This document shows, one piece after another, positions 1 through 8,321 of a stretch of 29,502 nt of DNA. Where the stretch lies: IMG/VR virus record IMGVR_UViG_3300042402_001208, positions 1-29,502 of that record. The stretch is one strand, 5' to 3'. A program made the position numbers and the translations under genes. This DNA comes from a virus. Every line of letters starts with the position of its first letter. Position 1 is the stretch's first letter. The notes under the pieces were generated by a model. That model ran no database searches, was not told the origin of the DNA, and was given only the letters and a program-made list of their open reading frames with translations.

Positions 1-1
1 A

Positions 2-2656
2 GTCAATCAAATAAATGCAGTTAATACTAATGTTAACTCTGCACTAAACAATGTTAACCTAGTTACAACTAGAGATAGTGCAGTCGGCCAAATAAATGCA
101 GTATCAGTTAGTTTAAATTCTGCTTTAGATAATGTTAATTTTGTAGTTACAACTAATTCAGTAGTAGAAAAAATTGCTGCATATAACGTAGCAGTTAATT
201 CAGCTCTTTCTAATGTTGATCTAGTAACAAATACTGACTCTCTAGTAACTAGAATTAATACCGTAAGTGTGTTAGTTAACACTGCACTATCTAATGTAGA
301 TTTTGAAGATACTACTGCTGATGTAGTAAAAATGGTTAATGCCTACAATACTGACGTAAACACTGCTCTAGGAAATGTAGAACTTAAAACAGAAACTGCT
401 AATGTTATAGCAGAAGTTAATTCACTAATTGGAATTAGTGATGCATTAACTAGTATAGCTATAACTTCTCTATCTGAGGAGGCTAAAAAGCAGATAAAAG
501 CTATTCAAACTGACTTAAGTACAGAACTAGGTAATATAGACTTATCTACAGTATTAGGCGAGGCCAATACTCAAATAGAAAATATTCAAACAGACTTAAA
601 TAGCAAATTAGATGGTATTGCTTTAGATGTAAAGCTTGGTGAAGCTAAAACTCAATTGCAAAATGTTCAAACTGATATTAATAAGAAACTAGATGACGTA
701 GCTTTTGGTACTAGCGTTACTAATTTAGTTACTCGTATAGGTGCTATACCAACAGCTATTAATGGTGCACTAGATGCTTCCACTTTAAACACAGTAAAAG
801 AAACATTTGATGCTTTAATAGGAGTATTTAATACTGATGCCAGTACTGCAGTAGGTAATTTTAAAACAGCTATTGATAAATTCAAAGATTTAACTACTCA
901 GATAAATAGTGTTAGCGGTTTAGCTACGCAAATTAGTGCTTTAGCTAATCCTACTACAGGAGCTACAGCCGCCCTAATAAGTAGATTTGCTGCATTACAA
1001 ACTGAAATAACAACGTTAACAGGCACTACTGGTGTGGCCGCTCTAAAAACTCAACTTGCATCTATTGCTACTGATTTAGGTGCCGCGTGGGAGAAAATTG
1101 ATTTAAAAGTAGATGCCTTACCTACTAAAATAGAAGTAAAGAACACTACTAATGTTACAGTAGAAGAAGGCTTTAAAAAAGCCGATAGCGATGCTCTGGG
1201 TAAGCTAGCCACAAAATTCCCAAAAATTGCTGGCGTTACGTATACTGGTACAGATAACACATGGGCAACTGGTGGTTATGTTGGTGGTCCTGGAACTAGT
1301 ACTAGTGATTCTATACCTGCTAGACTATCAGACGGTGAGTATGTTATTAAAGCTTCTGCAGTTGATAAACTAGGTATAGATGCACTAAATTATTTAAATA
1401 AAACCGGCGATGTTTCTAGTCTTGTAGCTAGTATGGGTAGACGTGGTGATACTGAATTAATTCATGCAACTAAAGAAGAAAAACAAATACTTAGAGGCGA
1501 CAGAAATAACGTAATAACTATTAACCCTAAAACAGGTTTAGAAGAATTCTTCCCTCTTTGGAGCGGTGCCGTAGGTAAAATGTTTGCTAAAGAAGAAAAA
1601 GCCTTACTTTGGAAAACTTATGGTGGTGATATATTAACTTCCAACGCTAGGAGTAACTATGCAGGTTGGAGTGGTTCTAACCAGAAATATAACAGACCAG
1701 AAAAGAGAACTTATAGCATAGCGGGAGGCAATACAGCTACTCCTTGGAAATCTCCAGCTTATAGCGAAGGAGCTATGACAGGTCAAACGGGAGGCTATAC
1801 AGGTACCGAACCATATACCAACACAATAGCCTTTAACGATTTATTTGCTTCTGATTATAGAACTAAATTAAAAGATTCTCAGCTATCAATGTTTAATATG
1901 ATGAATGAAATGTTAGTAGCTAGAAGACCAGGTACTGCGCTAAAAAGCTTAGAATGGCTTTATGCTCCTGACAAAGGTGATGATAATAAACGCTGGGCTA
2001 CTACATATAAGTTAAACAAGTCTACAACTGATAATAGCTCAGTACAAACTGGTTATGGGCAATTCCGCAGATTCAGCGGCACTAGTAATAAAAATTTTGG
2101 ACCTTATGACGGAGGCTGGGAACAAAAGTCAGCTGCAGCAATAAAACAGCACACAAAAGACTACTTTGGTAAAAATCTACCTCTCTCAGCAGATGCAGTT
2201 TCTCAATATGCTACTAAAGCTAATATTGAAAAAGCCATTGATCTAGCTAACGAAAACTACGGTAACTTTGGCGATCTTTACATGTTAGGAAATACTGGAA
2301 AGGGAAGACCTACTGCAGCTAACTTAGCTAATGGTGGTTTAATAACTAAGTCTATGAATAAGCTAAAAGGCCTAAGAGACTCCGTCTCTGCAATGTTAGA
2401 GCCTGGAGAGTTTGTACTTCGTAAGCCTATTGTAGATAAGCTTGGAGTAGATACTCTAAACAAAGTGAATGCTGGAAGTGGTAATATGGGCGGAGATACT
2501 AATGTTGAAGTTAATATTACCAACAACGGAACTCCAGTTAACGTAACTGCAACACCTGTAGTAAGACGTGAAAATGAAAAGATTATTGTTGATGTGATAC
2601 TTGAAGATATTAGAACTAACGGACCTATTCGTCAACAAATTAGGAGTATAAGATAA
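2..2656 (+). CDS. Tail tape measure protein, C-terminal part (5' end outside window)
   Basis: The frame is open from base 2 with no start needed, so this is the C-terminal 884 residues of a longer protein; an internal ATG at 269 only cuts a repeat and is not the start. The first ~245 residues are 27-residue repeats rich in Asn, Thr, Val and Ala, followed by helix-like sequence to about residue 400, as expected for the rod that sets tail length. Further on is a Gly/Pro segment (GGYVGGPGTSTSDSIPARLS, then GEYVIK) of the kind common near the C-terminus of phage tape measure proteins. A degenerate second copy (LEPGEFVLRKPIVDKLGVDT) sits about 70 residues from the end. The ~300 residues between the copies are unassigned. 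Its position just before gpM- and gpL-like genes supports the role. The stop overlaps the next start by one base (TAATG). Confidence 0.88.
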   Translation, partial: VNQINAVNTNVNSALNNVNLVTTRDSAVGQINAVSVSLNSALDNVNFVVTTNSVVEKIAAYNVAVNSALSNVDLVTNTDSLVTRINTVSVLVNTALSNVDFEDTTADVVKMVNAYNTDVNTALGNVELKTETANVIAEVNSLIGISDALTSIAITSLSEEAKKQIKAIQTDLSTELGNIDLSTVLGEANTQIENIQTDLNSKLDGIALDVKLGEAKTQLQNVQTDINKKLDDVAFGTSVTNLVTRIGAIPTAINGALDASTLNTVKETFDALIGVFNTDASTAVGNFKTAIDKFKDLTTQINSVSGLATQISALANPTTGATAALISRFAALQTEITTLTGTTGVAALKTQLASIATDLGAAWEKIDLKVDALPTKIEVKNTTNVTVEEGFKKADSDALGKLATKFPKIAGVTYTGTDNTWATGGYVGGPGTSTSDSIPARLSDGEYVIKASAVDKLGIDALNYLNKTGDVSSLVASMGRRGDTELIHATKEEKQILRGDRNNVITINPKTGLEEFFPLWSGAVGKMFAKEEKALLWKTYGGDILTSNARSNYAGWSGSNQKYNRPEKRTYSIAGGNTATPWKSPAYSEGAMTGQTGGYTGTEPYTNTIAFNDLFASDYRTKLKDSQLSMFNMMNEMLVARRPGTALKSLEWLYAPDKGDDNKRWATTYKLNKSTTDNSSVQTGYGQFRRFSGTSNKNFGPYDGGWEQKSAAAIKQHTKDYFGKNLPLSADAVSQYATKANIEKAIDLANENYGNFGDLYMLGNTGKGRPTAANLANGGLITKSMNKLKGLRDSVSAMLEPGEFVLRKPIVDKLGVDTLNKVNAGSGNMGGDTNVEVNITNNGTPVNVTATPVVRRENEKIIVDVILEDIRTNGPIRQQIRSIR
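11..736 (+). repeat. 81-bp (27-residue) tandem repeats inside tape measure gene
   Basis: Five consecutive in-frame units of exactly 27 codons occupy 11-415, each of the form (I/V)NxVxxxVNxALxNVxL. A diverged 26-codon unit follows (416-493), then three more 27-codon units with QTDLxxxL cores (494-736). The array is already in progress at the left edge, so more units probably lie upstream. Units are diverged at DNA level but keep hydrophobic residues at positions 1, 4, 8, 12 and 15, an 11-residue (hendecad-like) spacing typical of long helices. Confidence 0.85.
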
Positions 2657-3066
2657 TGACCGCCTTCCCTACAGATGCTACATATAGCTACGATTCTACT
2701 GTGTATTCTATGGTTAATAGACGCCCAGATAGAAACTATTCATATGTTCAGTCATTTGATAATGCTATTTTTACTTCTCAGGGTGGGTACGAGCGTAGAC
2801 GACAAATATCTCGTAGACGTAAGCGTACCTTTAACTTTGCATTTAACGGAATTAGAGGAGTCTACAAAGCGGCAATAGAAAATTTTTATAATTCTAGGGG
2901 AGGAACCTACGAATCTTTTGAATTTGATTTGTCATATGCAGGACAATCTGGTACAATGATATCAAGATTTAGTGGAGATTTAAACATAATTCAAGTGTTA
3001 ACAACAGATAATCCACTTACTGATATTTACAATATAACTTTTTCAATACAGGAAGTATTTTCATAA
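2656..3066 (+). CDS. Minor tail protein, lambda gpM-like / DUF2460-type
   Basis: This 136-residue protein sits exactly where lambda gpM lies, between tape measure and gpL. The sequence has the expected small beta-rich character: a basic patch (YERRRQISRRRKRTF, about residues 45-60), an aromatic-rich middle and a final beta-strand segment (DIYNITFSIQEVF). gpM-type proteins join the tail-tip complex that nucleates tube assembly. The ATG overlaps the tape measure stop (TAATG), with an AGGAG Shine-Dalgarno at 2642-2646. The stop overlaps the gpL start in the same way, implying coupled translation. The family call rests mainly on position and length; sequence similarity to lambda gpM itself is weak by eye, and distal-tail-type proteins are an alternative. 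Confidence 0.6.
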   Translation: MTAFPTDATYSYDSTVYSMVNRRPDRNYSYVQSFDNAIFTSQGGYERRRQISRRRKRTFNFAFNGIRGVYKAAIENFYNSRGGTYESFEFDLSYAGQSGTMISRFSGDLNIIQVLTTDNPLTDIYNITFSIQEVFS

Positions 3067-4799
3067 TGTCTACAAGAGCGTATGACTATATAGTACAGCT
3101 ATCAGATACTGCCAACTTTTCAGTTGGCAATATTGTTATAGGTCAGTCAAGCAACACTGTAGGCGAAATTATAGCTATAGAGTCATCTAATGTTAAGATT
3201 AGGCTTAGCAATGTATACTTAGAATTTATTTCAGGTGAGAGGTTAATTAGTAATTCTGCTATACTATACTCTCAGAATGTGTTTATAGATCATTCTGCTA
3301 GTATTAATGGGAGCACAAACGTATTTGCTACACCTGTATCTGTAGATTTACGAGATACTATAACAGTATATGTAGATGGTTTAGTAGCTCCAAGAGATAG
3401 TTACAGCAGTAATTCGTCAGCAATACAGTTTCTACCGTTAGAAGTTATAGCTAATACTCAAAGTGGGGTAACAGATTTTGTTACGTTTCCAACCACCGCA
3501 GTAAGCTCTCTGATTGTACAAGTAGTACGTGGGAATATTGAGTCTGCAAACTTTGTTGCATCTAACATAGTGTCTTATGTTGAAACAGCTAACTCAGCTA
3601 TAACAGGTATTTTTAACACACCTTATATTGCAGAAAAAAATTCTTTTGAACAAACCCCACTAGTGAAACTATATTCCATATATTATCCTGGAGAGTGGTA
3701 TCCTAAAAATGCTAACGGTAACCCGTCTAATTCAGGAGACAGCTTTCCTTGGCCTCATGGTTTTCCGTTGCGATATGCAGAAGTATTAGGCGAAACTTAT
3801 AGTGATTTTAATTATTCTGTTATTTTTGGCGGTAGCAGTTATAAAGCTACTGCGTTAGAAAGTGGAGACATTAGCACAGACAGTTCTGGTCAGATTAGCG
3901 AAATATCTTTATCTATTTCTAATTTTGATGGGTATATGGCTAGCTTAGTGGATAATGCTAACGTAGCTGGATTTAATTCTACTAATTCTACTGTTGCGTA
4001 TGTTAATGGAGAGCTAGTACAAAATATAGATCCTAGAACAGTACCGCCTAACGTACATTACAATTCTTCGGTTGCTGAATCTAGAGGAGTTAACGCTGCT
4101 CATAGCTATGAAACAACAGTTGCTACAGGTGCTACCTGGATACCTTTTAAGCGCGACTCTAGAGACTTATTAGGTGCTATAGTAGAAATTAAACTTACGT
4201 ATGCTAAGTTTTTAGACTACTGGCCCGAGTATTCTATAGTAAAATCTACTAACGTAATAGAAAATAGCATAACAGTGTATTCATCAGGTCCATATAGAGT
4301 TGGTGATGCTATTACTTCTAACTCTAGCCCCACTCAAACAACTATTATTTCTAGCATTGAAGGCAATAAGCTATTTTGTGATAACACAGATCTTAATGAT
4401 TCTGCTGGAGATAGAATTTATATTCGCAATCCAGAAGCAGATAAGAATGCTTATGTAGAACATGCGTTTATTATAAATAGACTAGACGAACTAGATGAAC
4501 TTAAAGCCAGTTTTAATATTAGCAATTGGTTACAGTACTTTAAGAACTCAGCGCCTAGAAAAAAGTTTTTTATTACTACATGCCCGTTTAGATACAAAGG
4601 TGAAGAATGTAAGTATCCAGCTAACGGTAGCGGTACTATAGTAGGATCTAATCCTCCATTATCTGCCAATGGGTATTTCACTATTAATAATGCTACTACA
4701 GCTAATTTATCTGAAGACATATGTGGAAAGACACTAACAGCCTGTTCTCTACGTAAGAACTTAATTAACTTTGGAGGATTTCCAGGTGCTTCAAATTAA
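3066..4799 (+). CDS. L: Tail-tip protein gpL-like with C-terminal four-cysteine (Fe-S) domain
   Basis: This 577-residue protein ends with the lambda gpL signature: CPFRYKGEECKY, then DICGKTLTACSLRKN, then NFGGFPG. The four cysteines match those that in lambda gpL bind an iron-sulfur cluster. The middle part contains the other gpL hallmarks, YAEVLGETYSDFNY and a central segment with SISNFDG. It is about two and a half times longer than lambda gpL (232 residues). The first ~190 residues are a separate beta-rich, Ser/Asn-rich extension with a VxVDGL-type segment, and a further insertion (about residues 395-460, GDAIT...GNKLF) interrupts the gpL core. gpL helps close the tail tip and initiate the tape measure/tube complex. 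The first base of ATG 3066 is the last base of the gpM stop. Confidence 0.8.
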   Translation: MSTRAYDYIVQLSDTANFSVGNIVIGQSSNTVGEIIAIESSNVKIRLSNVYLEFISGERLISNSAILYSQNVFIDHSASINGSTNVFATPVSVDLRDTITVYVDGLVAPRDSYSSNSSAIQFLPLEVIANTQSGVTDFVTFPTTAVSSLIVQVVRGNIESANFVASNIVSYVETANSAITGIFNTPYIAEKNSFEQTPLVKLYSIYYPGEWYPKNANGNPSNSGDSFPWPHGFPLRYAEVLGETYSDFNYSVIFGGSSYKATALESGDISTDSSGQISEISLSISNFDGYMASLVDNANVAGFNSTNSTVAYVNGELVQNIDPRTVPPNVHYNSSVAESRGVNAAHSYETTVATGATWIPFKRDSRDLLGAIVEIKLTYAKFLDYWPEYSIVKSTNVIENSITVYSSGPYRVGDAITSNSSPTQTTIISSIEGNKLFCDNTDLNDSAGDRIYIRNPEADKNAYVEHAFIINRLDELDELKASFNISNWLQYFKNSAPRKKFFITTCPFRYKGEECKYPANGSGTIVGSNPPLSANGYFTINNATTANLSEDICGKTLTACSLRKNLINFGGFPGASN

Positions 4800-5163
4800 C
4801 TTTGAAAAACTACAATCTGATATGCAATCTCACTCTGTTAGGGAATATCCTAAAGAAGCTTGTGGCATTATTACTAAGAATTTTGAGTACATTCCGTGTA
4901 CTAATATAAGTAGTAGACCTAAAACTAGCTTTGTGATAGATCCGCTATCAATATTAAAGCACGAAGATAACATATGGGGATTTTATCATTCTCATCCAGG
5001 AAGCGACGACCCTATACCAAGTAAAAAAGATGTTAGCAGTACTGTGTTTGCAGAATATAAATTTTTAGTGGGCTTTGCTAATAACACTTATATATACTGG
5101 CTAAACGATAGTTCTGACCTATCTTTTGAGAGATTTAATGAAAGTCACTGTAAACTTCAGTAA
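4786..5163 (+). CDS. K: Tail assembly protein gpK-like, JAB/JAMM peptidase domain only
   Basis: It carries a complete JAMM metalloprotease motif: Glu24 in KEACGI, then HSHPGSDDPIPSKKD giving His68, His70, Ser79 and Asp82 (HxH-x8-SxxD), the zinc ligands of JAB1/Mov34 proteins. Lambda gpK has this domain plus a C-terminal NlpC/P60 domain; here the protein is 125 residues and the NlpC/P60 half is absent. I chose GTG 4786 because GGAGGA at 4773-4778 sits 7 bases upstream; a TTG at 4771 would add five residues but destroys that spacing. The start lies inside the end of the L gene (14-base overlap), which fits translational coupling. The likely role is proteolytic or peptidoglycan-related processing at the tail tip during assembly or entry. 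Confidence 0.82.
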   Translation: MLQINFEKLQSDMQSHSVREYPKEACGIITKNFEYIPCTNISSRPKTSFVIDPLSILKHEDNIWGFYHSHPGSDDPIPSKKDVSSTVFAEYKFLVGFANNTYIYWLNDSSDLSFERFNESHCKLQ

Positions 5164-5758
5164 AACACTGCAGAAATATACTAACTGCAATGAAATAACT
5201 ATAGATGTTTTTTCATATAGAGATATATTATCTGCTTGTGTAAATTTACTACCACTATTCAAACAGCATTTATTTTCTTCTAATTTACATTCTCAATTAA
5301 CTCTAGTTGATTCTGATAGATATATTAGAGATTTTGAGTTAGACTTTAAACCTAGATCAGAAAACATATACCTAATACCTACTATTTCTGGTGGAGTTGC
5401 CACAGGATTTGATAGTTTAGGAAATTTGAATGTATTTTATGGATCTTCTAGTCCTGTTAGTAATCAAGCTATTGCTTTAAGAGGTATAGATAAGCGTATA
5501 AGAGACTCTGTTTTATTTGGTAAAGCTTCTACAGCGTTTGATGTAGCTCAGCGTAAGGTTAACAGAGAAAATGGTGTATTAGAAAATTCAGAAGATCCTT
5601 CTAAAGGTTTTGGTTCTTTGGCTACTATGGACGCCGCTGGTAAGGCTATACCCCTACATTTTGGAATGGTTAGAACTTCAGGAGTGCTAATAAGTCAGTA
5701 TATTAAACATATACAAAGAGGCGGTATAGATACTGTTAGAGTGGCTGATTATATATGA
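5138..5758 (+). CDS. I: Tail assembly protein gpI-like
   Basis: The 206 residues follow the gpI plan. The N-terminal ~85 residues form a ubiquitin-like segment (MKVTVNFSKTLQKY ... IYLIPTISGG). The C-terminal part (SLATMDAAGKAIPLHFGMVR, then SGVLISQYI) lines up with the lambda gpI C-terminus, which has the pattern of a small-residue stretch, PVLYG and VVSQ. The hydrophobic Gly/Ala segment usual in the middle of gpI is replaced by a more polar stretch (about residues 95-150). ATG 5138 is preferred, with GAGAGA just upstream; a TTG at 5126 would add four residues. It overlaps the end of K by 26 bases and its stop overlaps the J start as ATGA. gpI acts transiently in tail-tip assembly in lambda. 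Confidence 0.78.
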   Translation: MKVTVNFSKTLQKYTNCNEITIDVFSYRDILSACVNLLPLFKQHLFSSNLHSQLTLVDSDRYIRDFELDFKPRSENIYLIPTISGGVATGFDSLGNLNVFYGSSSPVSNQAIALRGIDKRIRDSVLFGKASTAFDVAQRKVNRENGVLENSEDPSKGFGSLATMDAAGKAIPLHFGMVRTSGVLISQYIKHIQRGGIDTVRVADYI

Positions 5759-8316
5759 ATAAAAAGTATTTCTACTTAAACAATAAGCTAATTCCTTTTA
5801 TTGCTGGCGGTATAGAATCAGTAGGTTCTACACTTACAGTAGATTTTCAAGGTAGTTTTAGCTATAACCCTAGTACCTCTAAAAGTACAGATATTCTTTA
5901 TATGCAATTAGCTCTTGGTGAAGGCCCTATTTATAGAATAAATCCTAATGGGCCACAAGATATAGAGATTGATGGAAAATATATAGATGATTTAGTAGAT
6001 TTCAGCACCAATAATACTAGACCAGAAATATTTGCTGCAAGATACGCTACTGGTACTGCTACACAAACAGCTATGCCGTCATTTTCTCAGGACATTGTAA
6101 CTCCTGTTAGATTTGTTAGCCCAGTCATATTAAAAAGTGGAATTTCTACTTTTACTAATACTCCAGCTCCCCCATCTACTAACATTTTATTCTATCCCTC
6201 TAATTCTTCAGAAGGCTTAACTCCTATAGATTCTATAAAAATAAAATTCAATGTATTAGGGTTAAGAACCGAATTTAATGGCGGTAATGAACCCGCACAG
6301 CTATCTGTTGTAGGTTTAGTTCATGACTTTGTAGAGACATCAAACTTAAATAACTATATAGCTGGCGGTGGTTTATTAATTAACAGTATAGTTAACGATA
6401 GCATGGCTGCTGAATTAGAACTTAAAATCCCAGAAGATAAAAGATCTAGTGAAGGCTATAATATATCCATATTAAAACTATCTGAGGATATTGCAGAAAC
6501 AGGTTATGTTTCTGAAGTAGAAGTAATAGGTTTTGATGAAATTAGAAAACAAACTCACTCGTATCCAAAAACTGCGCTAGCCGGATATGCAGTTAAGTCT
6601 TCAGACTTTAGAACAGAATCTTTGCCTACATATACTAGTTTAGTTAAAGGTATGATTGTAGATGTACCATCTAATTATAATCAACCTATTTTAGCAAGCG
6701 GAGAAGTAGACTGGAGACAAATTGAAGTTCCTAATACGGGTGCCTTGAGTGCTGCAGTGTCGGGGTATAGACTACAAAAAACAGGATCTCAAATATTAAA
6801 TTCTCCAGATATTAATATTTATGATGGTATATGGGACGGGACTTACAAAAAAGACTGGACTGAAAATAGAGTATGGATAATAAGACACCTACTAGTTAAC
6901 ATACTAGGAGTTCCAGAGTCTTCTATAGATAAGTATAACTTTTATAATGCGGCACAGTATGTAGATGCGGTTGATGCTAAAACAGGTAATTTTAACGGGG
7001 TAAATGGTTTTTCTGATGGCTCTTTTAGGTATAAACCTAATGGCTACCAAACTGAAATAGAGAATGTACTTTTAGGACTACCAGAAGGCACTCCAATAAA
7101 AGAGAGACGTTTTGTATGTGGTTTATCTATTACTGACGAAACACCTATTATAGAGATTATAACTTCCTTAGCATCTAGTATGCGTGCAGTTTTTAGTAAT
7201 GTAGGAAACAAGATTAGACTTATTGTAGATAAAGCAGAATCTATTCCTGTAGCTATATTCAATGAAACTAATATAGAAGCAGGATCTTTAAAAATATCTG
7301 GAGTAAGATCTGAAGAAGTACCTACAGGAGTAGAAGTTTCATATATAGACTTTTTAAACCATTTTGAAAAAACAACAGTAGTTATAGATAGCTCTGAGGT
7401 ATTAGACTTTGAAGAGCCTAATAGAATATCAATTGATTTAGCAGGGTGTACTAGAAAGAGTGAGGCTTTAAGATTTGGTCAATATGCTCTAGATTCAGCT
7501 AGAAAACTTAAAAGAAAAATGCAATTTAATGCTTTTGCAGATGCATCAGATCTAGAAGTAGGAGATATTATTGCAGTGTCTCATACTATATCTGGAGTTT
7601 CTTATGGTTATGGAGGATTGGTACTAGCTAACTCTACTGTATCGTCCTCTAATGCATATCTAGAGCATATTACTAGTCCCTCTATTTCCGAAAGTTTATT
7701 TACTGCAAATACTAATCCTTTAGTACTAAAAATATTTAAACAAGCTAGTAATAAATTAGACTACTATATCATAAATAACAGCTCTTATAACCTAGTAGAA
7801 ACAGGTAATACATCCTCTGGAATAGATTTAATAGATGTTAATATACTTAGTAAACTAAATATGTTAAATAAAACTTTTGAAGCTAACACAGCTTTTTCTA
7901 CTATAACAGCTCCTACAAGAGGAGATTTGTGGGCTTTAGGAGAAATAGATCCTTCTAATATTTATAAAGATAGTAGTTATAAACTATTTAGAGTGGAGTC
8001 TATTACAATAAATAATGATGGCAAAACTTCTTTAGTAGTTACAGAATATAACTCTTCTATTATAGCTGATTCTGATTTAGCTGCAAAAAATGTAATAGCA
8101 CAAAGAAAGAGTAATCTAAATTATGTTACTCCACCACCACCACTACTATCATTAAGATCTATACCTTCTAAAACTACAGAAGGTGTTATTAATTACAACT
8201 TACTTCTTAACGCTGTATCAGATACTACTAATTATAACGTACCAACAACAACAGTTGTAAATTATGGTACTATAGCTGTGGTTATAGAAATCGGCTCTTT
8301 TGAAGTTATAGGATAA
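5755..8316 (+). CDS. J: Tail-tip (central tail hub) protein gpJ-like, N-terminal/core part
   Basis: This 853-residue protein follows gpI as in lambda. It has recognisable J features: the LGEGPIYRI segment with DIEIDGKYIDD near the N-terminus, VPNTGALSAAVSGY-type and VWIIRHLLVNILGVPE segments in the middle, and the phage-tail-protein core ITSLASSMRAVFSNVGNKIR around residues 470-490. The region near RKSEALRFGQYALDSARKLK is the conserved helix before the VGDIIAVSH barrel of tail-hub proteins. A Pro-rich linker (TPPPPL) near residue 795 precedes the end. Lambda gpJ (1132 residues) continues into fibronectin-like domains; here the frame stops and the rest appears to be encoded by the next gene. 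It probably forms the hub at the tail tip through which DNA passes. The start overlaps the I stop by 4 bases. Confidence 0.85.
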   Translation: MNKKYFYLNNKLIPFIAGGIESVGSTLTVDFQGSFSYNPSTSKSTDILYMQLALGEGPIYRINPNGPQDIEIDGKYIDDLVDFSTNNTRPEIFAARYATGTATQTAMPSFSQDIVTPVRFVSPVILKSGISTFTNTPAPPSTNILFYPSNSSEGLTPIDSIKIKFNVLGLRTEFNGGNEPAQLSVVGLVHDFVETSNLNNYIAGGGLLINSIVNDSMAAELELKIPEDKRSSEGYNISILKLSEDIAETGYVSEVEVIGFDEIRKQTHSYPKTALAGYAVKSSDFRTESLPTYTSLVKGMIVDVPSNYNQPILASGEVDWRQIEVPNTGALSAAVSGYRLQKTGSQILNSPDINIYDGIWDGTYKKDWTENRVWIIRHLLVNILGVPESSIDKYNFYNAAQYVDAVDAKTGNFNGVNGFSDGSFRYKPNGYQTEIENVLLGLPEGTPIKERRFVCGLSITDETPIIEIITSLASSMRAVFSNVGNKIRLIVDKAESIPVAIFNETNIEAGSLKISGVRSEEVPTGVEVSYIDFLNHFEKTTVVIDSSEVLDFEEPNRISIDLAGCTRKSEALRFGQYALDSARKLKRKMQFNAFADASDLEVGDIIAVSHTISGVSYGYGGLVLANSTVSSSNAYLEHITSPSISESLFTANTNPLVLKIFKQASNKLDYYIINNSSYNLVETGNTSSGIDLIDVNILSKLNMLNKTFEANTAFSTITAPTRGDLWALGEIDPSNIYKDSSYKLFRVESITINNDGKTSLVVTEYNSSIIADSDLAAKNVIAQRKSNLNYVTPPPPLLSLRSIPSKTTEGVINYNLLLNAVSDTTNYNVPTTTVVNYGTIAVVIEIGSFEVIG

Positions 8317-8321
8317 TAAAT

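Noticed and set aside
7-282. Reverse-strand frame antisense to the tape measure repeats
   Set aside because: It is the mirror of a low-complexity Val/Asn/Thr repeat and has no ribosome binding site; similar antisense frames at 667-885, 1051-1260 and 2278-2638 are rejected for the same reason.
11-736. CRISPR-like or regulatory direct repeat array
   Set aside because: Units are 81 bp, in frame, diverged at third positions and coding; there is no spacer/repeat structure.
269-2656. ATG 269 as the start of a complete 795-residue tape measure gene
   Set aside because: The same frame is open back to base 2 and the 27-codon repeats run straight through 269, so the true start is outside the window.
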